From contig NZ_CP054301.1 of assembly GCF_013372285.1 (NCBI RefSeq), positions 2,287,001-2,351,000 of the forward strand: a stretch of DNA of 64,000 nucleotides. The letters run 5' to 3'. The stretch is from Marinomonas primoryensis (lineage in GTDB: Bacteria; Pseudomonadota; Gammaproteobacteria; Pseudomonadales; Marinomonadaceae). Under the pieces are notes generated by a model. It saw only the letters and a program-made list of their open reading frames with translations. It searched no databases and was not told the origin of the DNA. This document shows, one piece after another, positions 18,286-28,857 of this stretch; the stretch's first letter is position 1; each line of letters starts with the position of its first letter. A program made the position numbers and the translations under genes.

Positions 18286-18496
18286 AACGCGCCTTCTTAT
18301 CAATATTTTTTTGTATTTTAGAGCAAAGCGTACAAAGGGTCTAACTTATAAGACCATCACCTGATGTTTCGATTTCGAATCCCCTAAAAACAAGGTATCA
18401 TGATTAACAATACAGTCCATTTATAGTGGCCATACGTCCATACTCATTACGAGTATCATAGAGGACGCGCCATTTATCCCGCTACAGAGAGTTTAC

Positions 18497-19699
18497 ATGT
18501 CATTTGCTGAATTAGATTTGGATTTCACTATAGAACGAGCCATAAGTGACCTTGGCTTTGAAACCCCAACTGAAATCCAAGAACAAGCTATTCCGATCGC
18601 CTTAGACGGTTCTGACCTCCTTGCTACTGCACCAACCGGCACAGGGAAAACCATTGCTTTTTGCGCACCGGCCATTCAGCACATTCTTGACCGAGACGAA
18701 CAATCCACAACCGCTCCTAAAGTATTAATATTGGCGCCAAGTCGAGAGCTAGCACGTCAAATATTTAATGTTGTAGAGCAACTAACACAACATACTCGCA
18801 TTCAGTCTCACCTTATCATTGGTGGTACGCCTTACGGTATGCAGCAACAACAATTGTCAGAGCCATGCGACATTCTTGTCGCTACACCTGGACGATTAGT
18901 AGAGCTCGACGAAAAACGATGGCTAGACCTAACTGACGTCACCTACTTCGTCATCGATGAAGCGGATCGCATGTTGGACATGGGCTTTGTTAGCGCCATT
19001 AATCATATCGCCAAAGAATTACCAAAAGAACACCAAACCCTCATGTTTTCTGCCACTCTTGAAGGCGAAAAAATGGGGCGTTTTGCAAGCGCTTTACTAA
19101 ACAGTGAAACACAACAAATCCGTTTAGGTGAGTCTTCTCGAACAGTACCCAGTCAAATTCGACAAGTTGCCTATCGAGTCGACAGCGAAGAACACAAAGA
19201 AGCCATTTTAAAGCATCTACTAATGCAAGAGCGTGTTCAACAAGCGGTCTTATTTGTTTCCAACCGTGAACACGTTGATATCTGGGTACAGCGCATTCGT
19301 AAAATGGGCTTAATGTGTGACGGCTTGCACGGCGAAATGAAACAAGGTGATCGCAGCGAGCATATGAAGCAGATGAAACGCGGGCGCTTGCAAGTATTGG
19401 TGGCAACCGATGTGGCATCTCGTGGTATCGACCTTCCTGAGATCAATACCGTGGTCAACCTTCGCCTCCCACGTAAAGCCGATTCCTATATCCATCGCGC
19501 CGGACGCGCCTCTCGTGAAGGTGCGCCAGGTGATTGCATTTCGTTAATCGATATCAACGACCTACCGATGATCGAAAAGATTCAGCGCTTCATGCAAGCT
19601 AACATTAAATTTGGCCGTATTGAAGGACTTGAACCAAAGACAAAAGCTCGCTCACCGAGTGCGAAAAAGAAAAAGAAAAAACCAGCACCAAAAAAATAA
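18497..19699 (+). CDS. srmB: DEAD-box RNA helicase SrmB
   Basis: A 400-residue two-domain helicase. The Q motif is FETPTEIQEQAIP, motif I APTGTGKT near residue 46, motif II DEAD in IDEADRMLDMGF near 152, and motif III SAT. Motif V is ATDVASRGIDLP and motif VI HRAGRASR. The FSATLEGE and LEPKTKARSP segments and the short lysine-rich tail (KKKKKKPAPKK) point to SrmB, which assists 50S ribosome assembly. It is monocistronic with a terminator 20 bases after the stop. Confidence 0.9.
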   Translation: MSFAELDLDFTIERAISDLGFETPTEIQEQAIPIALDGSDLLATAPTGTGKTIAFCAPAIQHILDRDEQSTTAPKVLILAPSRELARQIFNVVEQLTQHTRIQSHLIIGGTPYGMQQQQLSEPCDILVATPGRLVELDEKRWLDLTDVTYFVIDEADRMLDMGFVSAINHIAKELPKEHQTLMFSATLEGEKMGRFASALLNSETQQIRLGESSRTVPSQIRQVAYRVDSEEHKEAILKHLLMQERVQQAVLFVSNREHVDIWVQRIRKMGLMCDGLHGEMKQGDRSEHMKQMKRGRLQVLVATDVASRGIDLPEINTVVNLRLPRKADSYIHRAGRASREGAPGDCISLIDINDLPMIEKIQRFMQANIKFGRIEGLEPKTKARSPSAKKKKKKPAPKK

Positions 19700-19718
19700 T
19701 GAATCTACGGCTAAAACA

Positions 19719-19746
19719 AAAAAGGCGCTTATCAAAGCGCCTTTTT
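19719..19746 (+). terminator. srmB terminator
   Basis: AAAAAGGCGCTT (19719-19730) pairs with AAGCGCCTTTTT (19735-19746) around ATCA. It also faces the convergent ribA gene. Confidence 0.92.
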
Positions 19747-19792
19747 ACGTTCAGTCAATATGTTAAGCATTCGCTCTGATTCAAACCTCTAA

Positions 19793-20407
19793 TTAGATAG
19801 GGTCAAATTTCAAAGTATGAAACTTCCGCTTAGCCTTGGTTTCTAGATACAAACGATTATGCTGATTTACGTGAACCTTTGTTGGAACCAATTCAACCAC
19901 ATCAATGCCATTATCAATCAATTGCTGCGCTTTATCAGGGTTGTTAGTCAATAAACGAACGCTTGAAACACCTAACGCTTGCAGCATGTCGGCAGCAATG
20001 CCAAAATCTCGACCATCGTCGGGTAAATGCAACATTTCATTTGCCTGATAAGTATCATAACCTTGGTCTTGCAATGCGTAAGCTTCTAACTTGGCGTATA
20101 AACCAATACCTCGCCCTTCTTGTCGTAAATAAAGAATATAACCACCCTCTTCATTAATACGGTCAATGGCCTCATCAAGCTGCTCACCACAATCGCAACG
20201 GCCAGACCCAAATACATCACCCGTTAGACATTCTGAATGCAAACGAACTAAAGGCACACCATTATCCGTTTTTTCCTGCTTTCCTTCGAAAAATATTCCT
20301 ATGTGTTCTTTGCCTGAATCATCTCCGTTAAAAGAAATGAATTCGGCCATCACATCGCCCGCCCTCATTGGGATCATCACTCGACGCTTTATTGTCAAAT
20401 CGCTCAT
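19793..20407 (-). CDS. ribA: GTP cyclohydrolase II
   Basis: A 204-residue enzyme of the first step of riboflavin synthesis. The zinc ligands are in [20 protein letters not shown] (residues 54-73), and the catalytic [20 protein letters not shown] follows. It is a free-standing RibA, not fused to RibB. No FMN riboswitch is recognisable in the roughly 100 bases before its start. Confidence 0.95.
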   Translation of the reverse strand: MSDLTIKRRVMIPMRAGDVMAEFISFNGDDSGKEHIGIFFEGKQEKTDNGVPLVRLHSECLTGDVFGSGRCDCGEQLDEAIDRINEEGGYILYLRQEGRGIGLYAKLEAYALQDQGYDTYQANEMLHLPDDGRDFGIAADMLQALGVSSVRLLTNNPDKAQQLIDNGIDVVELVPTKVHVNQHNRLYLETKAKRKFHTLKFDPI

Positions 20408-20505
20408 AACTACTTCTCTCTAGGGACTTTTTTACTTTAACAAGTATAACGCCCATTAATCTGGTCAAAAGCTAAAATATCAATGCTAAATAAGGAAATA
20501 ACCCC

Positions 20506-20979
20506 CTAAATCAAATGATCCAGAGGGAGTGAAGTTCGATTTATGACTCTTCGTAATAAAAAACTCGAATGAACGCCTGTCACTCCCGCGATACGCGTTA
20601 GCCGACCAAGAAGAAATTCTTGATAACGCTCCATGTCTTCTACGACCACTTCCAATAAATAATCAGCCGACTGCCCTGTCACCAAATTACAGGACTTTAC
20701 CTCAGGATAAGACGCCAACATAGACTCAAATACCTCAAAACGGTCAGGGGTATGACGGTCCATGCTGATTTGTATAAAAGCGGTTAACTTTAAACCCAGT
20801 TTCTTTTCATCGAGTAAAGTAACACTTCGATCAATAACCCCACTTTCCTCTAGAGCTTTAACACGTCGCAAACAAGGCGATGCTGAAAGGCCAACACGAT
20901 CAGCCAACTCCTGGTTTGTTAAGCTAGAATCTTGCTGCAATTCCCGCAAAATGTTCAAATCAATCTTATCAAGACCCAT
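20506..20979 (-). CDS. Lrp/AsnC family transcriptional regulator
   Basis: A 157-residue protein with an N-terminal HTH (LDKIDLNILRELQQDSSLTNQELADRVGLS, with SASPCLRRVKALEESGVI as recognition helix and wing). A C-terminal RAM domain carries the AADYLLEV-like segment (SADYLLEVVVEDMERYQEF). The RAM domain binds amino acids. It is divergent from leuA across 193 bases, so control of leucine synthesis is possible but not shown. Confidence 0.9.
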   Translation of the reverse strand: MGLDKIDLNILRELQQDSSLTNQELADRVGLSASPCLRRVKALEESGVIDRSVTLLDEKKLGLKLTAFIQISMDRHTPDRFEVFESMLASYPEVKSCNLVTGQSADYLLEVVVEDMERYQEFLLGRLTRIAGVTGVHSSFLLRRVINRTSLPLDHLI

Positions 20980-21172
20980 ATAAATAGCCCTAAGCTGCCA
21001 ATTTTAATAATCGTTACGCAATATAATGCTATTTAACATGATATTTCCATAAAAAAACGCAATCTTTTACTCAATAAAATTCGCTATGATAGAAACATCG
21101 AAAAACACTTAACCAAGTGAATAAAATAACAACCGAGCTTACCCGCTCTACAACATGAAGAAGGGAAAGATA

Positions 21173-22861
21173 ATGACATCTTTTGACCACACAGCTTTCA
21201 ACCATAAAAAGTACACGCCGTTTAAACCAGTCGCTATCAAAAACCGCACTTGGCCTGATAATGACATCACCAAAGCGCCTATCTGGTCTAGTGTCGACCT
21301 GCGTGACGGCAACCAAGCATTGGTAGAACCAATGACTGTGGAACAAAAGAAACAATTTTTCGCTCTACTGGTTGATGTTGGCTTTAAAGAAATTGAAGTT
21401 GGCTTCCCTGCCGCATCTCAGTTAGATTTTGATTTTGTTCGCTGGTTGATTGAAGAAGACCAAGTGCCAGACGATGTTTATGTTCAAGTATTAACTCAAG
21501 CACGCCCAGAGTTGATTGAGCGTACTTATGAATCATTAAAAGGCGCTAAAAAAGCCATCGTCCATGTTTACAACTCAACATCAAAAACACAGCGTGAGCA
21601 AGTCTTTCGCATGGACATGGAAGGCATCAAGAAGATTGCAGTAGACGGCGCAAAATGCGTCAAAGAACACGCAAAAAAATACCCAGAAACAGAATGGGTT
21701 TTCCAATATTCTCCTGAAAGCTTCACTGGCACCGAAATTGATTACGCAATTGAAGTTGTAGACGCTGTAGTGGACGTTTGGCAACCAACACCTGATAACA
21801 AAGTTATTATCAACCTACCAGCAACCGTCGAAGTGTCTACGCCAAATCGTTACGCTGACCAAATTGAATATTTCTGCCGCAACATTAAAAAGCGCGACTG
21901 TATGTTTGTCAGCTTACACACTCACAATGACCGTGGCTGTGGTGTCGCCGCGGCAGAACTAGGTATTATGGCTGGCGCAGACCGCATTGAAGGTACTTTG
22001 TTAGGTAATGGCGAACGCACAGGCAACATGGACATCGTCACAATGGCGATGAACATATACAGCCAAGGCATTGACCCAACGTTAGCATTAGGTGATATGG
22101 ACCGCATCATAAGTGTTGTTCAAGCCTGCACCTTGTTACAAGTTCACCCGCGCCACCCGTACGCCGGCGAATTAGTATTCACTGCTTTTTCTGGCTCTCA
22201 CCAAGATGCCATTAAAAAATGCTTGGCGAATCAAACTGACGCCAAACCTTGGGATGTGGCTTACTTGCCAATTGATCCTCGCGATGTGGGTCGTAGCTAC
22301 CAAGAAGTTATTCGTGTGAATAGCCAATCAGGCAAAGGTGGTATCGCCTATACCCTTGAACAAGAGTTTGGCTTGGCATTACCTCGCTGGTTACAGGTTG
22401 AATTCAGCCCGATTGTTCAGAAATTTGCCGAACAAGCCGGTGGTGTTGTCAATGCAGAATCCATGAAAGATTTGTTCGAAAGCAGCTTTATGACAGGCAC
22501 CACACCCTACAACTTGGGTCGATACGACCTTGCAAAAGATGATGTTGATACGGTTAATGCCGAGCTTGTCTCCAATGACACCACGGTGAAAATAACAGGT
22601 AATGGCAATGGCGCGCTGTCTGCGTTCAGCGAAGCCTTAGGCAAGCATTTCAATATGCGTGTCGACATTATTCAGTATCAAGAGCACGCCTTAACCGTCG
22701 GCAGCGACTCGCAAGCCATTGCCTATGTTCAGGCTAATATTAATGGTGATCGTTTTAACGGTGTTGCGATCGATAACGACATTGTTTCTGCTTCTATTCA
22801 GGCTCTACTAGCAACGGTGAACCAGAAAATCAATCAGAGTAAAGACGCGGCGGTTGCGTAA
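21173..22861 (+). CDS. leuA: 2-isopropylmalate synthase
   Basis: A 562-residue LeuA of the long (type 2) form, catalysing the first committed step of leucine synthesis from acetyl-CoA and 2-ketoisovalerate. The catalytic start SSVDLRDGNQALVEPM is near residue 39, and SLHTHNDRGCGVAAAE holds the metal ligands near residue 245. A C-terminal regulatory domain begins after about residue 440. The ATG at 21173 has AAGGGA 7 bases upstream; an in-frame ATG at 21155 is weaker. No leader peptide rich in leucine codons is evident upstream. Confidence 0.96.
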   Translation: MTSFDHTAFNHKKYTPFKPVAIKNRTWPDNDITKAPIWSSVDLRDGNQALVEPMTVEQKKQFFALLVDVGFKEIEVGFPAASQLDFDFVRWLIEEDQVPDDVYVQVLTQARPELIERTYESLKGAKKAIVHVYNSTSKTQREQVFRMDMEGIKKIAVDGAKCVKEHAKKYPETEWVFQYSPESFTGTEIDYAIEVVDAVVDVWQPTPDNKVIINLPATVEVSTPNRYADQIEYFCRNIKKRDCMFVSLHTHNDRGCGVAAAELGIMAGADRIEGTLLGNGERTGNMDIVTMAMNIYSQGIDPTLALGDMDRIISVVQACTLLQVHPRHPYAGELVFTAFSGSHQDAIKKCLANQTDAKPWDVAYLPIDPRDVGRSYQEVIRVNSQSGKGGIAYTLEQEFGLALPRWLQVEFSPIVQKFAEQAGGVVNAESMKDLFESSFMTGTTPYNLGRYDLAKDDVDTVNAELVSNDTTVKITGNGNGALSAFSEALGKHFNMRVDIIQYQEHALTVGSDSQAIAYVQANINGDRFNGVAIDNDIVSASIQALLATVNQKINQSKDAAVA

Positions 22862-22883
22862 CTAATCGCCATCAGCTGAACAC

Positions 22884-22919
22884 AAAAAAGCCGAAAATCG
22901 AATAATTTTCGGCTTTTTT
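22884..22919 (+). terminator. leuA terminator
   Basis: AAAAAAGCCGAAAAT (22884-22898) pairs with ATTTTCGGCTTTTTT (22905-22919) around CGAATA. It lies between convergent genes, so it probably also ends the kinase operon. Confidence 0.93.
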
Positions 22920-22967
22920 ATTGAAAGAATTAAGTAACAAAAAATTCAATTTACAGAACGAGAAAGA

Positions 22968-23885
22968 CTAAGGGTGATAAACGACTCGATTACGCCCCGT
23001 CTCTTTGGCTTCATACAGTGACTCATCTGCGCGCTTCAACAAAACCTCTTTACTCTCTTCCTCTCCTACATATACAGCCACACCAATACTGGCAGTAACA
23101 GCAATGTTGATACTTTCATGCACGACTGGGTGATCCGCCACAATACAACGATAACGGTCAAACGCAGCAAGGACTTCACTCTCCTCGACATTAGGCAGGA
23201 TAATACCAAACTCTTCTCCACCTAAGCGCCCAATAGTGTCACCTTCTCTTAAATTCGCTTTAATTCGATTAACCACCTCAACCAAAACAGCGTCTCCAGC
23301 ATCATGGCCAAAAGTGTCATTTATCACTTTGAACTTATCTAAATCAAAAATAGCACACGCTAAACGACTGCCATGTCGACGACTAGAAGACATCTCATGC
23401 TCTAGGGTAGACTCAAAAGCACGACGATTCGCTGAGCCTGTTAAATGATCTGTAGTAGCCAACTCATTAAGAATTCGATTGGATTCCACCAATCGGCGCC
23501 TCATGTCGGCAATTCGTTTCATCGCCAACATTTTGGCAGAAAGGACCTTTTGACTAATTGGCTTAATAAGGTAATCGTCTCCACCAGCCAAAATACCCTT
23601 TTCAATATCGGCATCTTCAGCGCTGGCGCTCAAAAATATAACAGGTAACCACTCCTGTTTTTTCTGCTCTTGTATTTTTCGAATGGATTTGACTGCTTCA
23701 AACCCATTCATACAAGGCATTTGAACATCGATTAAAATAAGATCAAGCTCATTCGAATGTTCAACAAATTGCTCTATTGCCTCTTGTCCATTCGCCGCTT
23801 CTATTACTTTATAACCCAGCTTCGATAAATGCAGTTTAAGTAATAAACGATCGGTGTTTGTGTCATCAACAATTAATACTTTCAT
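22968..23885 (-). CDS. Response regulator with diguanylate cyclase output (REC-GGDEF)
   Basis: A 305-residue protein. The receiver domain spans residues 1-120, with the acidic pair in VDDTN and the phospho-acceptor D in LILIDVQMPCMNG. The GGDEF domain spans about 145-305, with intact active site RLGGEEFGIIL. It should make cyclic di-GMP when phosphorylated. No RxxD inhibitory site is obvious five residues before GGEEF. Its ATG overlaps the stop of the hybrid kinase as ATGA, so the two are made together and very likely signal together. Confidence 0.92.
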   Translation of the reverse strand: MKVLIVDDTNTDRLLLKLHLSKLGYKVIEAANGQEAIEQFVEHSNELDLILIDVQMPCMNGFEAVKSIRKIQEQKKQEWLPVIFLSASAEDADIEKGILAGGDDYLIKPISQKVLSAKMLAMKRIADMRRRLVESNRILNELATTDHLTGSANRRAFESTLEHEMSSSRRHGSRLACAIFDLDKFKVINDTFGHDAGDAVLVEVVNRIKANLREGDTIGRLGGEEFGIILPNVEESEVLAAFDRYRCIVADHPVVHESINIAVTASIGVAVYVGEEESKEVLLKRADESLYEAKETGRNRVVYHP

Positions 23886-26800
23886 AATCCTGCCACTATG
23901 CGCTGAAGTTCGTTTTTAACGTTCTGGTACATCACTATTAATGCACCTAATTTAGCCTGCAATTTTGGCACGTCGACTTGGCGACTCTCCAATTCAAGCT
24001 GAGCCGCCATAGATGATAAGGCCATAGCCCCTACATTTTGGCTAATCGATTTCAAACTATGCGAAAGCTGAGACACAGAGGTATAGTCAGACATGCCTCC
24101 TTTCTCAATCATCTTGTTAAAAGCATCAATGATGCTATCAGCATCACTAAAAAATGCGTCAACCAACAATAAATAATCGTCACCCAAAATCGCTTTCAAA
24201 TCATTAAGCACTGACTCATCAATCACAACATTAGACTGAATATCAAAAACAGATGTCACTAACGGTTCATTTTTATCTTCCGAAACAACCAATGACTGCT
24301 GATCAACTGACAACCATTTATCCAACATCTCTATTAACTCTTTTTGTTTAAAGGGCTTTGGTACCAATCCATCACCACCTGCACGAAGCACTTCTGATAG
24401 TGTTGCAGGCATAATATCCGCGGTCAACGCTACAATCGGAACACGTTTATTATAGCCGTTTTTCTCAATCTGCCTAATACGACGCATTGCAGAAAGCCCG
24501 TCCATGACCGGCATATGCAAATCCATAAAAATCAGGTTCGGGTTATGACTCTCCCACTGTTCTATTCCAATGGCTCCGTTTTCAGCCTCAACAACCTCAA
24601 AACCCATTCTAACCAAAATTCCTTTAGCAACCGCCATATTAGCTTTCATATCCTCGACTACTAATATAACGCCTTTCCTTAAATCGCATGCGCTGCTTTC
24701 GCCCTCTTTACTATCAAGTCGACTCAACTCACCACTGGAAAATTGTTGCCCTATGAAACCAGAAGACAGAGCTGATATCAGGCCTTTCTTCAATGAAGTC
24801 CTTCCCATAGGCTTAGCAATGCACACATTAATACCCGCAATAGATAACTCTTCTTGAGACAACACACCAGCTGACGATGTCATCAATAGAATAGGCTGAA
24901 CCATCGACTTACTTTCAGCACGAATCAATTCAGCCAACATCAAACCGTCTAATTCAGGCATCATGTAATCTAAAACAATAATATCGTATGGCGAGCCACT
25001 GTCTATCGCCTGTTTTATATGGCACAAAGCATCGACGGAACTAATGTCTATATCCGCATCAATTCCGCAGGATTTTAGTTGATTCTTTAAGATTGTTAGA
25101 TTTATCTCATTATCATCAACAACCAATGCTTTCTTGCCTACCAACAAGGATTCATTGACTACGGTTTCTATTTTGGGCATCGCATGGCTTTCTGGCAAAG
25201 TAAAATGAACCGTAAAAGTCGACCCAACTCCCAATTCACTTAACAATGTGATATCGCCATGCATCAACCCTATCAGCTGCTTGGTAATCGCAAGCCCTAG
25301 ACCCGTACCACCAAATTTACGAGTTGTTGAGCTGTCGGCCTGCACAAAAGCATCAAATAAACATGACTGAGCATCCTTAGCAACGCCAACACCTGTATCG
25401 GTAACATTGATCGTTACTGATACGACGCCTTGCTGATTAACCACGCCTTTTGTCGATACTAAGACATAACCAACATTCGTGAACTTAATCGCATTACTCA
25501 TTAAATTGATCAGAACTTGCTTTATACGAAAAACATCACCCACCAAAAATCGCGGGCAATCATCATCATACTCGATCAGTAAATCGATGCCTTTTTCTTC
25601 AGCCCTTACCATTAATAAACGCGCAACATCATAAATGGATTTTTCCAAATCAAAATCGACTTTCTCAATAGAAAGATGGCCCGCTTCGATTTTTGAAAAA
25701 TCCAATAAATCATTGATAAGGCTTAATAAGCTCTCTCCCGATTCTCTCAAAATTCGCAGTTGCTCATTTTGCTCTGAATCTAGCCTGGTGGTAGAAAGAA
25801 GCTCTGCCATCCCTAAAACACCGTTTAATGGTGTTCTAATTTCATGACTCATCGTTGCGAGAAAATCACTTTTGGCTTTGCTTGCCGCCACCGCTTGCTT
25901 GCTTGCTTCACGTAAAACCACCTCCGTTTCTTTGCCTGAGGTAATATCCATATTAACCCCTAAAAGACGAGAGGGTCTCCCATCCTTATCAAAAACAATA
26001 GCGGCATTAGACTTCAAATAACGGTTTTGACCATCTTGCCGTACAATTCTAAAGTCTGTATCTAAATACTGGGAAATGGAAAAGGCACTTCCTTCTCTTT
26101 TTCCATTGACAACATCTTTTTCTAGGAGGGCTAAGACTTCTTCTAATCGAGCTTTATCTTCTGGAAAAACGCACGCTTCCCAAATTTGAAATGGAGATTC
26201 ACCCTCCTCTTTACTTGAGCTATAAAGGCGGTACATCCAATCATCCCAATGAAGTGTATGATCCGCTAAATCAAGCTCCCACACACCAATGCCTGCCGCA
26301 TCGGCAGCAATAGACAGGCGTAGATTAGTGTCGATCATTTTTTGCTCGACTTCTAATCGCTCACTAACATCACGAACGTGGGCAATGAACCCTCCTAAAC
26401 TACCGTCAGGATTAGGAATCATACTGCCAATCGTTTCGGTATGAATAATACGACCCTGCTTACTTTTGTAGCTGACTCTGTAGCGACTTAAGACACTTTC
26501 TCGGTCATTGCCATAAGCACTACCTCGTTTTATGAAGTCACTTTCATTGGCATAAAGCATTTTAGTGCTTTTTTCCAGAACATCATCAAGATGGTAACCA
26601 AACAATTCTGTAAAGGCAGGGTTAATCATTTTAATTGTACGGTCGCTCCCTATCATGATAATGGCTTCAGGGGCATTTAAAAACAATGATTCAAAAAGCA
26701 CTTTTTGTTCGTGAAACTCACTCTCTGCTTCCATTTGTTCGGTTCTATCCTGGAACGAAATAACAGCACCTTCTACATCGCCCTGCTCTGACCGCATCCC

Positions 26801-28360
26801 AATACAGGTATACTCACACACGAAAGAAACATCATCTTTGCGGCCAAAATATTCGCCACGAGCTTGACTGCTTTCACCGGTTTTCAATGTTTTATGTATA
26901 GGGCTTAATTCTAAAGGATAAAGAGCGCCACTCTCATCTCGATGAGAAAGTAACGAAAACAAGGTATTATTCAGTAGTTCGTCTAAAGAATAACCTAATA
27001 TTTTGCACGCAGCCGAATTAGCAAAGGTAATAACACCTTCGTCATTTACACCAAATATTCCTTCATGGACCGCGTCTAAAATGAGACGTTGCTGACGTTC
27101 AGCCGCTGTTAGCTTCACCTCACTCTGCTGACGTGTGATTTCATTACCAACCCACTGAGCAAGTAATTTCATCACTTCATAATCATCCTCACCAAACGCT
27201 TTTTTCTTGGGATTTGGACTTGAAAAATTCAATGTCCCCCAACGCTTTCCGCCAACATAAACAACAATACCTATGTACGCTTCTAAGCCAAAATTTTGAT
27301 AACAAGGGTGCTCTTTGATATCACTAATAGCAGTATGAAAATAAGACGTTGGTAAATCACTTCCAAGCGTATGCACACAATATGTATTGCCTAGCTCAAA
27401 TGTGGCTCCAGGAAGCACCTCACCGTTAGGTGTATGGCTATATTCAACACGATAGGACTCACCCTCTATTGAACTAATCAGCCCAATGGGTAAAGCAAAC
27501 TGTTCAGCGCCAACTTGTAAAATACGCTGTAACTTTTCATCTAATGACAAACAAGTGTTTGCCGTCACTTCATGTAAGCATTTCAATGTATGCAGCGTTC
27601 TTCGTTGTGCAGTGACATCCTGCATACACAAATAAAGCCCCGTCACCTCACCTTGATCAATACGAGGCACACAATATGCCCCAATAAATCTCAACTCATT
27701 ATTAACACCTTGACGCACTTCATAATGAAAACGGGAGGACTTGCCTTGTAACGTTTCTTCAAGCCTAGTCTTAATGGTTGAGTTGCTATCAAAAGGAATG
27801 TGTTCCTTCACATGCCTACCTACTACCTCATCTTTCAGTATTGAAAAACGCTGTTCGTAAGTGTCATTGATAAACTCATAACGAAGATCTTTATTCACCA
27901 AAGCGATTAAAACAGGCACGTTATTGTTTAATCGAATTAAGTCATCGTAACTAATCCGAGCCTGACCTGCTTCTGGAGGTGGCGACGTGGTTTCTAATAA
28001 AGTAGAGAACAAATCAAGTAATGTAGTCGTGTGTTCTTCTAGATCAGCGGCTTCCAGTAAATAAGGCTCATCGCTTAAAAAAAACAAACTCGCCCTATAG
28101 CATGCCAAGGGTTCAACGATCACACTGGATAAACAAGGAAAATTAGAAAAAGCTAAAGGGACAGAGGGCGCATTTTGAACATCAAGAAAGCGAGAGGAAG
28201 ACAACAGCTGAGAATAAGAAAGTCCGCGAGAAAAGTCAGCCCATTTAAGACCAGCAATCTCACCAGAATACAGGACTCTACCATCTTGAAAGACGAGGCC
28301 AGCACAAGGCATTCTCATAAGAGACTTGGCGACTTTTAAAGCCGCCTCTAATTTACCCAT
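23882..28360 (-). CDS. Giant cytosolic hybrid histidine kinase with multi-PAS/GAF input and full phosphorelay
   Basis: A 1492-residue protein without membrane segments. Approximate order: divergent N-terminal sensor region 1-130; PAS 140-255; GAF 265-405; PAS/PAC 420-545; PAS 550-670; PAS/PAC 685-815. HisKA follows with SHEIRTPLNG (His near 837), then HATPase 940-1065 with GTGLGLAI. REC1 has LDYMMPE (Asp near 1130) and REC2 has MDLHMPVMDG (Asp near 1279). The HPt domain carries LSHSLKS (His near 1433). This allows a His-Asp-Asp-His relay inside one chain, ending on the coupled REC-GGDEF regulator. The ligand is unknown; cytosolic PAS and GAF domains suggest an internal redox or small-molecule cue. 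Confidence 0.92.
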   Translation of the reverse strand: MGKLEAALKVAKSLMRMPCAGLVFQDGRVLYSGEIAGLKWADFSRGLSYSQLLSSSRFLDVQNAPSVPLAFSNFPCLSSVIVEPLACYRASLFFLSDEPYLLEAADLEEHTTTLLDLFSTLLETTSPPPEAGQARISYDDLIRLNNNVPVLIALVNKDLRYEFINDTYEQRFSILKDEVVGRHVKEHIPFDSNSTIKTRLEETLQGKSSRFHYEVRQGVNNELRFIGAYCVPRIDQGEVTGLYLCMQDVTAQRRTLHTLKCLHEVTANTCLSLDEKLQRILQVGAEQFALPIGLISSIEGESYRVEYSHTPNGEVLPGATFELGNTYCVHTLGSDLPTSYFHTAISDIKEHPCYQNFGLEAYIGIVVYVGGKRWGTLNFSSPNPKKKAFGEDDYEVMKLLAQWVGNEITRQQSEVKLTAAERQQRLILDAVHEGIFGVNDEGVITFANSAACKILGYSLDELLNNTLFSLLSHRDESGALYPLELSPIHKTLKTGESSQARGEYFGRKDDVSFVCEYTCIGMRSEQGDVEGAVISFQDRTEQMEAESEFHEQKVLFESLFLNAPEAIIMIGSDRTIKMINPAFTELFGYHLDDVLEKSTKMLYANESDFIKRGSAYGNDRESVLSRYRVSYKSKQGRIIHTETIGSMIPNPDGSLGGFIAHVRDVSERLEVEQKMIDTNLRLSIAADAAGIGVWELDLADHTLHWDDWMYRLYSSSKEEGESPFQIWEACVFPEDKARLEEVLALLEKDVVNGKREGSAFSISQYLDTDFRIVRQDGQNRYLKSNAAIVFDKDGRPSRLLGVNMDITSGKETEVVLREASKQAVAASKAKSDFLATMSHEIRTPLNGVLGMAELLSTTRLDSEQNEQLRILRESGESLLSLINDLLDFSKIEAGHLSIEKVDFDLEKSIYDVARLLMVRAEEKGIDLLIEYDDDCPRFLVGDVFRIKQVLINLMSNAIKFTNVGYVLVSTKGVVNQQGVVSVTINVTDTGVGVAKDAQSCLFDAFVQADSSTTRKFGGTGLGLAITKQLIGLMHGDITLLSELGVGSTFTVHFTLPESHAMPKIETVVNESLLVGKKALVVDDNEINLTILKNQLKSCGIDADIDISSVDALCHIKQAIDSGSPYDIIVLDYMMPELDGLMLAELIRAESKSMVQPILLMTSSAGVLSQEELSIAGINVCIAKPMGRTSLKKGLISALSSGFIGQQFSSGELSRLDSKEGESSACDLRKGVILVVEDMKANMAVAKGILVRMGFEVVEAENGAIGIEQWESHNPNLIFMDLHMPVMDGLSAMRRIRQIEKNGYNKRVPIVALTADIMPATLSEVLRAGGDGLVPKPFKQKELIEMLDKWLSVDQQSLVVSEDKNEPLVTSVFDIQSNVVIDESVLNDLKAILGDDYLLLVDAFFSDADSIIDAFNKMIEKGGMSDYTSVSQLSHSLKSISQNVGAMALSSMAAQLELESRQVDVPKLQAKLGALIVMYQNVKNELQRIVAGL

Positions 28361-28478
28361 TCAGCTTCTTCCTCTCATCACATTTTCAAATACTATGAGT
28401 AAAGCACCAATGCCAATTACTCGATATATTAAAACATATCAGAAAACACCCATTCTGCTATAAAAAAATTAGTAATAA

Positions 28479-28727
28479 TTACGGCAACAACTTATCGATT
28501 AGCACACAATCCTTGGTCTCATTACGACTCACTTTTACTTTATCAAGAATTTTTTGCGCAACATCTTTTTGGCGCTCTGAGATGTATTTAGAATCAACGG
28601 TTTTTTGAGTATTTTTGAGGTAGGCATCTAACTTAGGAGTGCAATAGTCGTCAAAAGCTAAGGTATAACTGGATGTGGAGGCGGCGACTACCACTAAAGC
28701 GAAAGAAAGTGAGGTTTTGAGCGACAT
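28479..28727 (-). CDS. Small secreted protein of unknown function
   Basis: An 82-residue protein with a signal peptide (MSLKTSLSFALVVVAASTSSYTLA, cleavage near residue 24) and a 58-residue mature part. The mature part has two cysteines (CTPKLD ... KDCVLID) that could form one disulfide, and charged helical character. Its upstream sequence contains AGGAAAAT before the ATG. It is not recognisable as a known family. It sits alone between the kinase and the ABC operon on the same strand. Confidence 0.65.
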   Translation of the reverse strand: MSLKTSLSFALVVVAASTSSYTLAFDDYCTPKLDAYLKNTQKTVDSKYISERQKDVAQKILDKVKVSRNETKDCVLIDKLLP

Positions 28728-28857
28728 AATATTTTCCTAATAAGATATTCAGTTAGAAAAATTAGACCATAGACCAACAAAAGATTAAACCTAAAGTGCC
28801 ATCCCTATGGCGCCCTTTACAAAGTCAAACCAGAAATTACATGATGAAAACAAAAGT

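Noticed and set aside
18303..18496. Possible small gene before srmB
   Set aside because: Only short frames without ribosome sites; more likely the divergent promoters and 5-prime leader of srmB.
20408..20505. FMN riboswitch before ribA
   Set aside because: The gap is short and the conserved riboswitch core could not be found.
20980..21172. Leucine attenuator leader before leuA
   Set aside because: No short frame with runs of leucine codons followed by a terminator hairpin is visible.
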